Assembly: GCA_015847255.1 (NCBI GenBank)
Contig: JADLZK010012248.1
Location: 1,922,001 to 1,986,000 of the forward strand
DNA: 64,000 nucleotides
Source of the DNA: Hyparrhenia diplandra
Lineage: Eukaryota > Streptophyta > Magnoliopsida > Poales > Poaceae
Direction of reading: 5' to 3'
Part shown: positions 1 to 12,122 of the stretch, piece after piece
Numbering within the stretch: the first letter of the stretch is position 1
How the letters are laid out: every line of letters begins with the position of its first letter
Position numbers and translations under genes: made by a program
Notes under the pieces: generated by a model
Databases searched by the model: none
The model's input: only the letters and a program-made list of their open reading frames with translations
Told to the model about the DNA's origin: nothing

Positions 1-611
1 CACGCCCCCATTCAATCAGTCAACTATATTACTAACAATTCAGAAGCTAATTTCCATATATTTCATCGTATTGCAGTCGATCAGTCCTTCCAAAGCTGAT
101 GAGTTCATCATTAAGAAGAACATTCTTTCGACATTCTCTTCTTGAATATGATGACTCAGCCACAGCCTGCCAGTGACTTGAGCTGAGCTGATAGTGCAAC
201 CACCCTTTTTTGAGGAAAGGAAAAACAGAAGAAATAGGATGATATGAGAGAAAGGTGGTAGTGAAAGTCAAGTACTGGCAGAGAGCTAGTTCATGCACGT
301 AGATCCCTTTTGTCTTTTCTGGTTCCAGGGATTGACTTCGTACCCACAGTTTACTTCACACAGAAGAAGGTTTTTGTAGCCATCCTGTGATAACAACCCA
401 TACTTTGTTTTTGATCCAATAAATTGGTTATTCGGCTTCTACGAGTTATTTTTCCCTAATGTAATCCGGTGAAAGGTGAAATCTTGATGCATCTTATTTG
501 GATTGGTCACTCTGGGAGCTGGCAACATGTGAATTACTTAAATTGTTGTTGGCCAGACGGTTATTCGTGTGCTTGTGATGCCAGTTGCGGTTCTTTAAAA
601 AATACAACTAG
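1..611. other. No gene recognised; upstream flank of LINE remnant
   Basis: Short open frames occur on both strands, but none has a recognisable domain or splice pattern. From about position 480 onward the sequence may already belong to the decayed LINE that becomes readable at 612. Confidence 0.4.
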
Positions 612-2078
612 TCAAAACATGGTAAAAACAAATATAATCTCCTTAACCTGCCCGTTGCTGTCTCAAAACTTCCTGATATTATCTCAGACCTAAAGCTCCC
701 AGATAACAATTCCTGGAATGCTAATCTTATTGATCAACTCTTTGACCAAACTGCTGCAACCTCCATCAAAAACACCACCCTTATTCCCTCAGAATCTGAT
801 GGCAGGCAATCTCATCTGGACCCAGTCTAGGGAAGGAACTTGCTCCACCAAAGAAGCTTTTGGTTTTCTAAACTCCCAAACTCAAGTTGTCCTGCCTACT
901 CAGGGACCTAGGGGGATTACATCATCAGCGTTGTCGATCTTAAGCAGGGTCTGGAAATCAAAGGTTATGCCGCCTAACATCAAGGTCTTTTCCTGGTTTT
1001 TGATAAGGAATGCACTACCTACAGGGAAAAGAGCAGGATCCCTGTCAGTTCACATTAACAAACATTGTGCCCTCTGTGGTAAAGAGGAGAATGATACTCA
1101 CTTTGTCTTTTATTGTGACTTTGCAAGGGCTGTCTGGTTTTCTTCAAAACCTGCTCTCAGATCATCAGTTCTGCCAGAAGAACAGGAGGGAGTCCAGGAA
1201 GCTCTTCGACTTATCATCACCCCTGCTTCAACAGAAGAGGAAATATCGAGGGAATTCACTACCCTCGGGTATCTATGGAGAGCCAGAAATGAGGTAAGGT
1301 TTGAAAGAAATAATTGGACTTTCTTGCAGGTACAGCATTTTGTGGAAGCTGACATCAAGGTAGCTTTCAATACCAAAACCAGGCAAGATGTTAACTGTCA
1401 GCTGCAGGATGACCAAAATTGCAGCTTCTGCAGGTACCTGCAATCTGATGAATGAGCCGGTGGTTTCTCCATCACTGGTCCTGGCCATAGGAGAATCCAG
1501 CAGCAATCTGCATTGCACGAACATGAAGACGCTGGCTGGTGCCTCTTTCTGCACCCAAGAAACAATGCGTCGGCCATAAACAGTGCAGATTCATCCTGGC
1601 AGCACGATTGGTGTTGCAAGATCCATGCCCGACCCAAACACAGCTCAGTGGTCATGGGCGAAGCAGCTGCACTTGCTTTAGCCGCCGACATCCTCAGAAA
1701 GCTAAATGCACCTGTGGTGTCCTTCACTGATAGTCAAATTCTATCAACCTATCTATCTGGAGGCAAAGAAAATGAGCCCCTCGACTGGAGGATCAAACCC
1801 TTCACTGAGAGATTCTTCAACAGCGTCAATGTGATGGAGCACAAGATTCTCAAGCTCGACAGAAGCCAGAATGTAATGGCCCATCTTCTAGCAAATAGGA
1901 CCTATAGGTCGAAGCGGAGCTCACCTGGCTGGTTTCATGTAACCTGTTCTAGCTCTAGTCATGCTTGTGGTTGTGTTCTGACAACTGCTCTGAACTCAGC
2001 ACTCTATGACATGTATTATCCTCTATCGGCAGCCTGCTGTTAATTAATGAATATTATCTGGTTTTTTGTAAAAAAAAA
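612..2078 (+). pseudogene. Decayed 3' end of a plant LINE ORF2: zf-RVT plus RNase H-like domain
   Basis: This is the tail of a non-LTR retrotransposon polyprotein. Frame 612-800 holds the usual linker before the zinc-binding domain. A frameshift near 795-800 moves the reading to the frame of 718-1455. That frame has W-x-S-K-V-M-P-P-N-I-K-V-F and a C-x2-C...H-x4-C zinc site (HCALC to FYCDFARAVW, about 1063-1140), the reverse-transcriptase zinc-binding domain. After an in-frame TGA at 1453-1455 the same frame stays open to TAA at 2041. This second part resembles a plant RNase H: DAGW near 1528, GEAAAL near 1657, FTDSQ near 1723. The last motif reads NVMAHLLAN, so His replaces the usual catalytic Asp. 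An A-run follows at about 2069-2077, as at a LINE 3' end. The frameshift, stop and lost Asp indicate a dead copy. Confidence 0.8.
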
Positions 2079-2517
2079 GGTGCTGATTCACAATACTTAT
2101 GATCGCATTTGAATGACAAGAACTCCTTTTTGCGCCAGTTTCTGCTAGAACTTAACTGTTCGTTATCAGAACAAATTTCCTGTTTGCTACTTTAGTTGCA
2201 TTACAAGGGCTAATGTGCCATTTCAAACAATTTTTTTAGAGTTTGAGAGCAATATCTCCCCAGCCTTTCGATTAAAACCAAAAGACAGATCCATTTGCAG
2301 CACAAAAGTCTCCATTTCAATCAATTTTGCCGGTGATCTTACATACAATCTAATGGCATTGCAACACTTCAGAGGTTATTTTACTCAAATATTAGAATAT
2401 CTCTATTCAGAGCACCATGGACAACAGTAGATAAGACAGCCATCAAAACTACAACAAAGTTAAGCAGAGCTATAATCCAAAAAGTTATTATGAAAGCGAT
2501 ACAGTATGTTCCCTGTG
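2079..2517. other. Intergenic, no gene seen
   Basis: AT-rich sequence between the LINE tail and the stop codon of the minus-strand gene. It should contain the 3' UTR of that gene. No clear polyadenylation signal or repeat boundary was recognised. Confidence 0.4.
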
Positions 2518-4605
2518 CTATGCACTCTTGTCCATACGGTTATCAAATTTACTATGGCTCTTATCTTCTTGCTTAAATTTTTGGTCACTTGGACAATCAT
2601 CTGATGTGCAGTTGTTGATGTAATCTATCTCGTGCTCTGGTCGACCAAAATTGTGGTCAGATCTCTGGTACGCAATTTCGTCAACCATTGACTTATTGCA
2701 AGATGACGATCTTTCTGTCCTTTCCAAATCCTCTAGATGTTCATGCTCATGTTCATCTTCATGCTCATGTACATGTTCTTGTCCTTGTCTCATGCCGAAT
2801 GATAGGTCATACGAATGCGGTCCCTGCACCCTCATTTGCACTGACCTCAGTAGTGCTGTTCGTCTCAAATCTGCCCCGTGGCACATGTCATTTGGTGAGG
2901 ATGGGAACCGGCCTTCATTGTCAGAGCCACGCCGAGCATGAGAGCAGACTACTGATGAAAGGGAGCAGCTTGGGAGAGGGTATGGGTTTGAAGGTAACAA
3001 AGGAGACTGTGGTCTCTGGTGTCGGGTGAGGAGATGACATTGGACTAGTTGAAGGGCTGATCATCGCATCAGGATGATTCCCACTGGGGTTTAATTGAGT
3101 GTCATAGCACCGGTAATCATCGAGTCTTCTGACATTGGCTAGTATTGGGATAATATCTCATCCCTGAAAGGAGGCAAGTATGATCAGTATAAAATTCATA
3201 TCATCAATGCAGCACAATATAATTGCTGAGAAGTAGAAGTGCCAAATCAACAGAAGTAAAACCCACAAAAAACAAGATGTCTACGAGTGTATTTTCATGC
3301 TTCCTGACCACAGTTCCCACATGGCTAACCATGTAATTAATTACCAACAAAGTGTGACGGACATCAATGTTCATAGCCACATGCACCATCAAGTAATAAC
3401 ATCAACTACATATCGATAACTCGACACGACCTGGAACATTAAACAGACATATTATGTTTAAAACATGTTCAATACTTAATTGCTTACATGTGAGTGCAAC
3501 CACTGGAGCAATTATGTGTGAGCGATCATACTATCTCTGAAATCTCCAGACTTACTAACACAGAGTCAAAATAATTTCTGTAACCATGTATAGTGAAAGA
3601 TCGTGCATACATGTTCTGTTATAGCATGGAACTTAGTTTGAAACAAGTAAAAAGTATGAAGAATCAATTCTCGATTTCAGAAGACACTAAGTTGCAGTGG
3701 CGTGCAAGTGCAAACACAAGTGTAGGCAGAAATGAGATGGAAATGGCAATTGAATCTGACAACAAACTAGCATCCATGCTACAAAGGCTACTCCTCTATA
3801 ATCAATCAATTTATAAATTGTTTGTAATTAATAATGTATATGAGATGAGAGCACACAGACCTGAAGCAGGAAGTAGTCTCTGACCTTGCAGGGGACTCCA
3901 TGATGTTGTCAGGCAGTGAGTCCCCAACAGATAGTCCATTCAGACTGGACGCCATTATCTGCAAATCGTCAGAACGTGAATTGCTCAGCCATTCTGATTT
4001 GGAGAGGAGAAGAGATTGGTACAGAGCAATGTGCGGCGGCTTCGGAACTAGCAAATCACCAAGTTTTCACTAAGGATTTGGAGGGGATAAAAAGCAGCAC
4101 CAGTTTCAGAGAGCAGGGGCATTCCACAATGAGGCCAAAGCTAGGTTTCAACACCAACCAACGTTTGAGGTAAACAAGCACAAATCGAAACAAAATCAGA
4201 AGACTACAATGCAGCTACAGACTGAAATCGACCCGAACCGCATCTAGTAGCCATCGAATCCGAGGAATTAACACCCAATCCAATCCCTGGAGCCCAGAGT
4301 GAGAAGCAGGCAACACAATCGATTCGAGACCTGCAACGGCTGTATCCGATGAATTGGCCAAGGAACCACCCGGAACCTGCACTCCCTTTCCGGACACTCT
4401 CGTTGCCCAGCCCGAGAGGCATCCACCCAGATTGAAACGAGAGAGGGAACGCAGAGGAGCATGGGACGGGACGGACCTCGCTGAGGTACCGCTTGTGGGA
4501 GTGGAGATTGTCCACGTACACGTCCTCCTCCGGGTCCCGCCCGCGCTTCCCGCTGCCGCCGGAGGACGGCGGAGACATCGCCGCCTCGCCGCTTCCGCCC
4601 GCCAT
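2518..4605 (-). pseudogene. Plant-specific conserved nuclear-type protein (HSHKRYLSE family), three exons, disrupted
   Basis: Three exons on the minus strand: 4605-4477, 3958-3861 and 3163-2518, all with GT/AG borders. Exon 1 starts MAGGSGEAAM and carries DVYVDNLHSHKRYLSE. Exon 2 continues IMASSLNGLSVGDSLPDNIM. Exon 3 encodes GSDNEGRFPSSPNDMCH, ADLRRTALLRSVQMR and a His/Glu run (HEHEDEHEHEH). I recall this family in Arabidopsis under the doubtful label SCL11; it has no GRAS domain here and its function is unknown to me. Exon 3 is damaged: TAG at 3139-3141 before PMSEDS, a one-base loss near 3122-3127 and a one-base gain near 3020-3028. The two shifts compensate. Use of an alternative acceptor at 3129-3130 would skip the stop and the first shift but not the second. 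It is either a recent pseudogene or an intact gene with assembly errors. Confidence 0.72.
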
Positions 4606-5640
4606 TCGCAGGCGCCAAATCACCGAGCGGAGAGATGGGGGAAAGAGGAAGGGAAGTGACAGCACGCACACACGAGGCCACTAAAATTGTTGCAAGCACG
4701 AATGCATGCCCACGATACTGTTAATTGATTTATTTACTATTAAAATATAGGAGTATCGTGTCAATGTTTCATAGGACAACTGGAACATTTTGGATGATAT
4801 TATTGTGATAATAAAATGATACATGAGATTGGCTGAAAAACACATTTTTTTTCGAGAAGTGATTCTTTGTTCTTTCTGTGTGAAGTGATTCTCCATCTTG
4901 ATTTTGAAAGTTTATGCTAAAATATCAGACATGATTACTTTCGCTTACCGAATCATTTTACCACAGAATTAGGAAGCACAACTCTGCCAAATGGACCCTT
5001 TGGGTACCTCCATTATTGATGGGCTTAGAAGGGAGATCGACCTTGAGAGGGGCGGATAGATGGTGGTGGCAGGTTCGAGAGACGCGGCGGCGGAGGGGCG
5101 CCGAGCCTGCGAAGTGGAAGACAACCTATTGGGAAGAGCTCATGGTAGAGGCGAACGGCCATTCTTCCTCCTTTGATTGAGGTTAGTGTTCGGCGGGGTG
5201 GGCAATGGGTAATGTGGCAGTGACAGGGGTGCGTTGGCTTGGGCGGTGAACAAGGCATGGGTTGAGGCAAGTAGGCTCGACAACTAGGAACACTCGCGTG
5301 TAAAGATTTATTACACATTAACCTCCTTCTTTTTATCAAGGGGAAACACATACCCCGTGAAGTTTTCACTTTTGTTTGTTAGTCGCGTATAGGAGCGAGC
5401 ATGGAAACACATACCGACTTCGCTTTCGCCCCCTCTAATTCATGTTGCGCCAACGGGTTATAATGTTTGCACATGGTATGCTCATCAATATCTGCCCCTC
5501 CTCCTGTCATCTCTTCCCTCTTATTATTTTTCCACACTTTCTCTCTCCTAATGTCTGTCCTCACAAATTGCAAGATAATGCCCAAACATTAACAGAGATC
5601 GTCACAAAATCAAACCATATCGTAAAAAGTCTACAGTTTG
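4606..5640. other. Upstream region of the three-exon gene, then non-coding DNA
   Basis: 4606-4690 is the likely 5' UTR and proximal promoter of the minus-strand gene (purine-rich on the plus strand). 4690-4990 is AT-rich. 5010-5290 is a GC-rich patch with no recognisable protein. No gene was supported. Confidence 0.4.
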
Positions 5641-6353
5641 GTGGTAGATGTTTTTATTTATAGAGGCGGATACTATTAACTGTCTCTCAAAATGCATTTC
5701 TGAGGGGCATTCAATATTGCTCGTCTTGTAAAATTGATTTATGAAGGCGATGAACATTTCACCTAAAGTCGATTCTGAGAGGCAGACCTCATAAACTTAG
5801 TTTAAGGAGAGGCCTGCCTCAAACTTGGATCCATTTTTGGAGCCCCCTTGGGCGGCCGTCTCGGTTAACGGCCTGAGTCCCATTAGCAGCCCACTCCAAA
5901 ACCTAACATAAAAAGGCAACTGTACCTTCTGTCTCCACTGCTCCACCTCTCAGCCGCCGCACATATGCCTGACTCTCTCTTGCGCTCGCGACTCTGAACA
6001 CCTAGAGCGGAGCAGCAACTGTCACTCCCTCTCCACATCTCTCCGGCCTATGCTTCTCTATGTGCTATGCCTCTCCACATCACTCAAAGAAGCAGCCGTT
6101 ACTCTCTCCCTCTGTTGGCGGGGCCGACGAGCCCTCCTTCAACATAGGTGGCGGAGCATGGGCCCTCCTCCGGTGGTGTGGCCGGGTGCCCTGGCAACGG
6201 GTGGCCATGGAAGGACTCCCGTGTGTCTTGTGGGCTTGCTTCTCTGATGTCCGACATCTTGCAGGTTCCATCTGATGGAATCTTATGTGGAGGGGGTCAG
6301 ATCTGGTGAAAGGCGACTAGATCCCATGGAAGGCGGTGGCGGGGTAGGTACAA

Positions 6354-6384
<31 letters not shown>

Positions 6385-6684
6385 CCTTTGTCTCTTCCCC
6401 TCTTCATCTCTCTCTCATTCCTCTCCCCTTTGTAGATCTATGGGCGGTGGGACTTTGGAGCCGATAGATCTAGGGGACACCAGGATGGGTGCATGGAGGG
6501 CAATGAGTGGTGAGCGTGGAGGATCCCGATGACAGTGTGTCGGCGTTCAAAAAGGTACTTACAATTTGGTACTTTTGACCATCTCGTTTAAAAAGCAACT
6601 AATAGAGAACTTTGATTGCAGGCGGACTACTTCCTCGCCTGGGTAAATCGATTCTGATCGCCTACCAAAAAATACAATAGTAGT
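5640..6684. mobile_element. Possible non-autonomous CACTA element (only one end visible)
   Basis: The right side ends in atagtagtg (6676-6684), the inverse of a CACTA-type terminus. Short repeats built on gaggcgg, gaggggc and aggcga lie near both sides (5663-5830 and 6610-6660), as in CACTA subterminal regions. The middle contains a TATA-like cataaaaagg (5908-5917) and a CT-rich leader, which looks like a captured promoter plus first exon. No matching CACTA terminus or 3-bp target duplication was found on the left, so the boundary is a guess. Confidence 0.3.
6354..6378. repeat. (CT)n microsatellite
   Basis: Uninterrupted CT dinucleotide run, followed by a CT-rich tail to about 6425. Confidence 0.9.
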
Positions 6685-7811
6685 GCTCCTTTGGTGAGGT
6701 AGTCATCTCCTTCGACATGCCCCTTTCTTGTTACTATCGCCAAAGCTAGCTCCTTAGATCTGGTGGCCTTCTTCCTTAGCCATTGTGTGGGAGGCATCAA
6801 AGTGTTTATACTTCAATGAGGACACAAATGTAGGTTCGCTTCCCCTAATGGTACTGTCTGTTGTCGTCCATGACATGATGTGTCAAGTGGAGTGAGCGAC
6901 ATGGGATGGTCCCCATGGCATGGCTGGTCACGATCATAACCACTCTCGTGGCTTGTGCCGATAGATTTGGCCCCTCCTAGCCTGGATCTAGCATTTCTTA
7001 TTAGTCTAGATCTATGTTGTTGGATCTTGTTGTGTCACACAGATGAAAGAGCCATTGCTATGCATGACAATTTATGCTCATAGTCTCAATGTGTCTATTG
7101 TGAATGACACAATATTAGTGAAGCTACACATGGGCTTCACAGTGCAGGGCGATGCCTAGCCCTCGCTAGGAGGGGGTGCAACACCACGCTTAGCACAATG
7201 ATATGGGTCCATGGGTTACAATACTCGCAACAATGATATGGCTTGTGGCTTGCGTGTTTCCCATATGTGGATGTGCGGTAACGTCATTTGCATGCCATTC
7301 CATGGTACAATGTGGTCCCATCATCATTCTCAACAACCGCGCCATCATGTTAGTCCCGCTTTGAACATCCGACATCACCTTATTCATGGGGGATTAGTGC
7401 ACCGAGGGCCACATAACTTGAAAGTAATCACTTCTTGTCTATCAATGCAATTTAGATGGCTTGGTTATGTAAATTATTGAGCTTTGTTGGACTTAGACAT
7501 AGTGCTTTGATTTTCTTGGTACATTTATTGTTGCACAAATAGATGCTTAAATTATTTCCATGTAGGATATTAGGAAAATAGTATTTGTTTTCATTTGAGA
7601 ATCGCAATCAATTTATAACTTAATGGAATATGAATTGTAGTATGAGATTTCGTAAAAATAGAGTTGTCCAATATGTTGCTTGGTACTTCAAGACTTTGCA
7701 AATTCATCTTATAATTTAAGAATGTCCAACTATAAATTGTTGAACATGCTAAAGGACGGTCAGGATCTAGGGGCATTACAGGATCTAGGGGCATGCTATT
7801 CTGATCACTTG
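6685..7811. other. Non-coding region, no gene seen
   Basis: Mixed-composition DNA with only short chance reading frames. No element ends, domains or splice patterns were recognised. Confidence 0.4.
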
Positions 7812-7944
7812 AAGGGCCTCTTACAGATATAACAGTGGTCAGGTTCTGGATGGACTTTACTAGGCTATCCGAGTTGACCTAGGATAATCTAGTTTTCTGT
7901 CCGCTGGAATTAGGATACTGTTATATCTGTAAGGTCCCCTTCCA
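7812..7944. mobile_element. Short inverted-repeat MITE, family not assigned
   Basis: The left arm gaagggcctcttacagatat is mirrored by atatctgtaaggtccccttc on the right. This gives arms of about 26 bp around a centre of about 80 bp. No clear target-site duplication was found, so the superfamily is left open. Confidence 0.55.
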
Positions 7945-8339
7945 TTGATAAGAATGGCATCTAGTGCCCAAACATCTTAACCATTATCTATGCTGTTCCT
8001 CAATTTCTGGACAATTACCAAATTACAAGATGAATATATAGTCTTAAGTAGCAAGCGAAATACTGCACAACTCTACTTTTAGTAAAATTCTTTAAACTAT
8101 GATTCTTGTTTTGTTGAGTGAAAAATGAAATGTGATTATCAAATGAACAATAGTGTTTATCCTAATATCATATAAGGTATAAAATCTAAGTATATATATC
8201 TGTTTAACAAAAGATATGATGAAAGAACAAGGGATCACTGTGTCAAAGACTAAGAAAGTTCAATAATTTTCATGACTACCTCTATAACAATATACACCAT
8301 CTGAATTGTATCTATAACCCCCTGTAAAGGGAACCCACT
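7945..8339. other. AT-rich non-coding DNA
   Basis: No gene or repeat boundary seen between the small inverted-repeat element and the GC-rich start at 8340. Confidence 0.4.
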
Positions 8340-8361
8340 ATGGAGTTTCTCTGCCCTGTGG

Positions 8362-9309
8362 TTGATCCACGTCATCCTCCCACTACCGATCCTTCCCCAT
8401 TCACGAACGCCAAAAGTAAATTTAAGCCCTTTTTCCCCACCGCCTCGGCTGAGGCGTCGCTTGACCTGGGTAGCTTTGAATCCCGCGGCGAACCCGGCTG
8501 CCTACCTCCTTCCGCTGATTATGCGGGTCCGGTGCCTCCCCTGGCCACATCCGTTTCTCCCACCGGCCGCTTCGGCGGTTACCGGCGTGACCTCAATGCT
8601 GAGATCGATCGGTCGAGAGCGAATCGGTCGAGAGCGGCCCTTCGCGGAGCCGAGCTGCGATTTGGGTTTTAGCTTGGCGTGCGTGCCGCGTCCCCGTCCG
8701 CCCTACCTTTGGGGCGTCGTTATCCCCATGTGCAGCCATTCCTTTAAACCATATCTTTCCACTTCCTTGCCGCCATCCGTCTTCCCCCCTGCAGTAATGG
8801 TCGATCTATTCAGTTACATGGCTCCTAATTGCATTTTGAGGCCTATATATGTAGCAGTTCTATGCGAATTGCTCTCAGTTTATAGTCCCCGCTGCAAGAA
8901 CAGGTACCAAATCGTTTCCTTCTTCCCACATGTGCTGATTCAGTATGTTCACCGGGTTTGTGATAATCTACAGTCATTGTGCTATTTTTTTCGATGCAGG
9001 TTATATGATATAGAGCGATGGATTAATAGTCCCCGCTGCAAGAACAGGTACCAAATCGTTTCCTTCTTCCCACATGTGCTGATTCAGTATGTTGACCGGG
9101 TTTATGATAATCTACAGTCATTCTGCTATTTTTCCCGATGCAGGTTATATACAGAGCGATGGATTAAGAAATTGGCCCTGCATAAAGATTCACGATTTCT
9201 CTGTTCAAAATGGGTTTGTCTTGAAACCATATCTTTGAAACTCGATATGAAACTCCATGCTTATCTCTTGATGATTGTGCCTCTGTATGAAACATTCTAT
9301 ACATGGTAG
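8362..9309 (+). CDS. Long open frame of 315 codons, doubtful; contains a 144-bp in-frame tandem duplication
   Basis: This is the longest open frame in the window, but it has no recognised domain. Its first 320 bp are GC-rich like a grass 5' UTR or first exon. The rest is AT-rich and includes two copies of a 144-bp unit (8884-9027 and 9028-9170). Because 144 is a multiple of three the frame survives the duplication. Each unit contains cag|gtacc and tgcag|gttat, which look like splice donor and acceptor, so the unit may be a duplicated intron. A non-coding transcript or a 5' exon with spliced introns is at least as likely as a protein gene. Confidence 0.2.
   Translation: MIHVILPLPILPHSRTPKVNLSPFSPPPRLRRRLTWVALNPAANPAAYLLPLIMRVRCLPWPHPFLPPAASAVTGVTSMLRSIGRERIGRERPFAEPSCDLGFSLACVPRPRPPYLWGVVIPMCSHSFKPYLSTSLPPSVFPPAVMVDLFSYMAPNCILRPIYVAVLCELLSVYSPRCKNRYQIVSFFPHVLIQYVHRVCDNLQSLCYFFRCRLYDIERWINSPRCKNRYQIVSFFPHVLIQYVDRVYDNLQSFCYFSRCRLYTERWIKKLALHKDSRFLCSKWVCLETISLKLDMKLHAYLLMIVPLYETFYTW
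8884..9170. repeat. Tandem duplication, 144-bp unit x2
   Basis: Units at 8884-9027 and 9028-9170 begin agtccccgctgcaagaacag and differ at few positions, so the duplication is young. Confidence 0.85.
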
Positions 9310-12122
9310 ATAAAAAAAGAGATCAAGTAGTTAGGGGCATTGTTCCTCTCTAATTGTGAACAAACTGAGCTCTTGAATGTCTGTGATAGTACATCTGAAA
9401 AAATACATGGTTCATGGAATCGTAGCAAATGTCTATATCTGAAATACATGGTTCTGAAAAAAAATACGTGGTTCTGAAAAAATACATGGTTCAGGAAACA
9501 AATGTCTATATCTGAAATCTGAAATAGAAGAGATGACTCAGGTATTTATTCAATCGCTATTCGGAATAGAAGTGAATATTGTATGGTCTCACATTGGACC
9601 TATTATTGTTTGGTCCTAATATTTGACATACAGAGGATGCTTCATTCCCCAGTGTCTCTATATTCCATCAAATATTTTCAGGTTCTCAGTGCCATGGCCA
9701 CCCCCTGAATTTGTGCAATATATGGTAGATAAAAAAAAAGAGATCAAGTAGTTAGGGGCATTCTATTATATCTGAAATTGGGATATCTATCCAGTAATAT
9801 GATTACAAGCAGTGGCAGGGCCATGGCCACCCCTGAATTGTGTAAATGTAAACTACATTAGTTGCAACCATTTGGCTTGACAAGAGAGAGAGATAGATAG
9901 AGAGAAAGAGATTAGCATTGTTCTTTAATGCTGGACCTATACTAGATTTAGGTCGAAGCTCGCACGGACAAGTGCAGCAAAACCTTTGATATCTATAACC
10001 AAATTCATTTTAGTAAAAACAACTGCAGCTACTAGCAGAGTCATGGAAAAAATCTAAAAAAAGATCTTAAATCTTAAATGGACAATAGAAGATAGTTATC
10101 CGTAAACATATATTTGTTTCAGTTTTGTAAACCTCTACATCTTTGATGAATTTATTTTTTAATCTTTGAAGTAGCAATATAATTTTTTTTGAATACAAAG
10201 TTGCTTCAGCTATTCAAATCATTGTACCCTCTGTTTAAAAAGATATTTTTAAAATATTTTAAGTTGTATGGGTTACATATTGGGAAGAAGCCTACCAATG
10301 TTTTTGTTTAGTAGTTGTGTGATGCACTGAAAAATGCATTAGTGAGGGAGCTGTTAGTACATGAAGCAGTTTATATCTTTTTTTTTTGTTTAGTAGTTGT
10401 GTGATGCACTGAAAAATGCATTAGTGAGGGAGCTGTTAGTACATGAAGCAGTTTATATTTTATATGCAGTAAAAGTTCATACATGGTTAACATGTTTTCT
10501 TTTTTCTCAACAGCACATACACAAACATGTCACTACCTCCTCACTACCTCCTCACTGAAGATTAACTCATGTCATAATTACATTTTAGAATATGCATCAG
10601 TGGCCTGCTGTTTACTACTTGCAATAGGATCATACTAAAGCCCATGATATACTTCCATCCTTTGGTCCACAGCTGTACATTGAACATATCTACTAATTAA
10701 CTCATGTCATAATTACATTTTAGAATACGCATCAGTGGCCTGCTGTTTACTAATATACACAAGTATTCAAATACATAGCTGTTATTTGACATTTACTTCA
10801 ATTCCACAACAGCTCACAGACCAAAAGGAAGCTCGATGTGGATCAAGTTGAACCAGTTGAAACTGAAAACAAGCAACAGAAGAAACAGTAAGTGTTACTT
10901 CATATATACTTCAAAAAACTTTTTTACCATTCACCTGTGTTCCTCTGCTTGCTCTCTCTGTCAGTTTCCTATGAACAGATCCATGCTGCATAATATTCCA
11001 TCATGTGCTGCAACTGTTATGACACTCATTGATATTTTCATACATATAGAAGCCAAGCATTATTATAAAACCTATGCCGCAGCCTAATGGAGCTGAGTAA
11101 CTAGAACCCATGTTATGTCATCCATTCTTCTGAACTCTGAATTCAAAATTAGCTAATGGAGCTGAGTAACTAGCACCCATGTTATGTCATCCATTCTTCT
11201 GAACTCTGAATTCAAAATTAGCTCCAGCCCTGTTTCAGTTCAGTATTTACCTATCAAAATAGCACATACAATGGGCCATTACACGCTGCTCAGCTATATT
11301 TTTCGAAACTCTTCATAGATATAGAAACCAAGCATTATTATACGGCCTATCCGCAGCCAGATGGAACTAAGTACCTGACACCCATGCTGTCATTCATTCT
11401 TCTGAACACTTAACTCAAAATTATCTCCAGCCCTATTTCAGTTCAGTGTCTACCTATTCAAATAGCACATGCAATGGGCATTACATGCTGCTCAGCTATT
11501 TTTGGAAACCTTACAATAACTACAAGTTGTTGACACCGATGTACCTTATAATTTTTTTTTTTTTTTTTTGCAAACCTTTTATGTCTATGCTACCCTCTCT
11601 TTGTTACATCCAATTCACTAATCTTATATTACCATGTTTTCAATGTAGGTAACTTCTCAAGTTCATCTCAGAAAAACACGTCAAGGGCAAAGCTAGAGGA
11701 ATAAAATTATTATATATAATTTATTATATATAGTTTATTATACTACTAAACGTTGTCAACAATCCAACATGTCTAAGTACTACTGCTTTAAGTTTTGAAA
11801 TCTTGCAGTTTAACACATAATATTGAATAATCATATGCATAAAAATTTGTTCATTCTTATGTATACCTACCCTGCCGATTCGCCGCAACGCGAGGTATCC
11901 TCTAGTTAGGTATAAGGATGAACCGCTTGACACTTGCCTACAATAAGTTATAATGTGGCTCTTGGTGTACCAATATGAACAGGGTGATGTCTGTTGTAAA
12001 AAAAATATGAACAGCGTGAGATGTCAATATATATAGAGCAGGTCAAAAGGGTGTTGAAGGTGATGGCGGTGCTATGCAGTAGTCACTGAGGCTGCACGCA
12101 GATGACTTTATCACACATCCAT
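9310..12122. repeat. AT-rich non-coding stretch with several small direct duplications
   Basis: Direct repeats: agagatcaagtagttagggg at about 9318 and 9740; an 82-bp unit at about 10301 and 10383; a 57-bp unit at 10561 and 10695; a 67-bp unit at about 11085 and 11153. The last pair lies inside a larger unit that repeats at 11042-11315 and 11316-11515. A poly-T run sits at 11551-11570. No protein-coding exon was recognised. Confidence 0.75.

Noticed and set aside
1453..1455. In-frame TGA as readthrough or selenocysteine codon
   Set aside because: The element already has a frameshift and a lost catalytic residue, so ordinary decay is enough.
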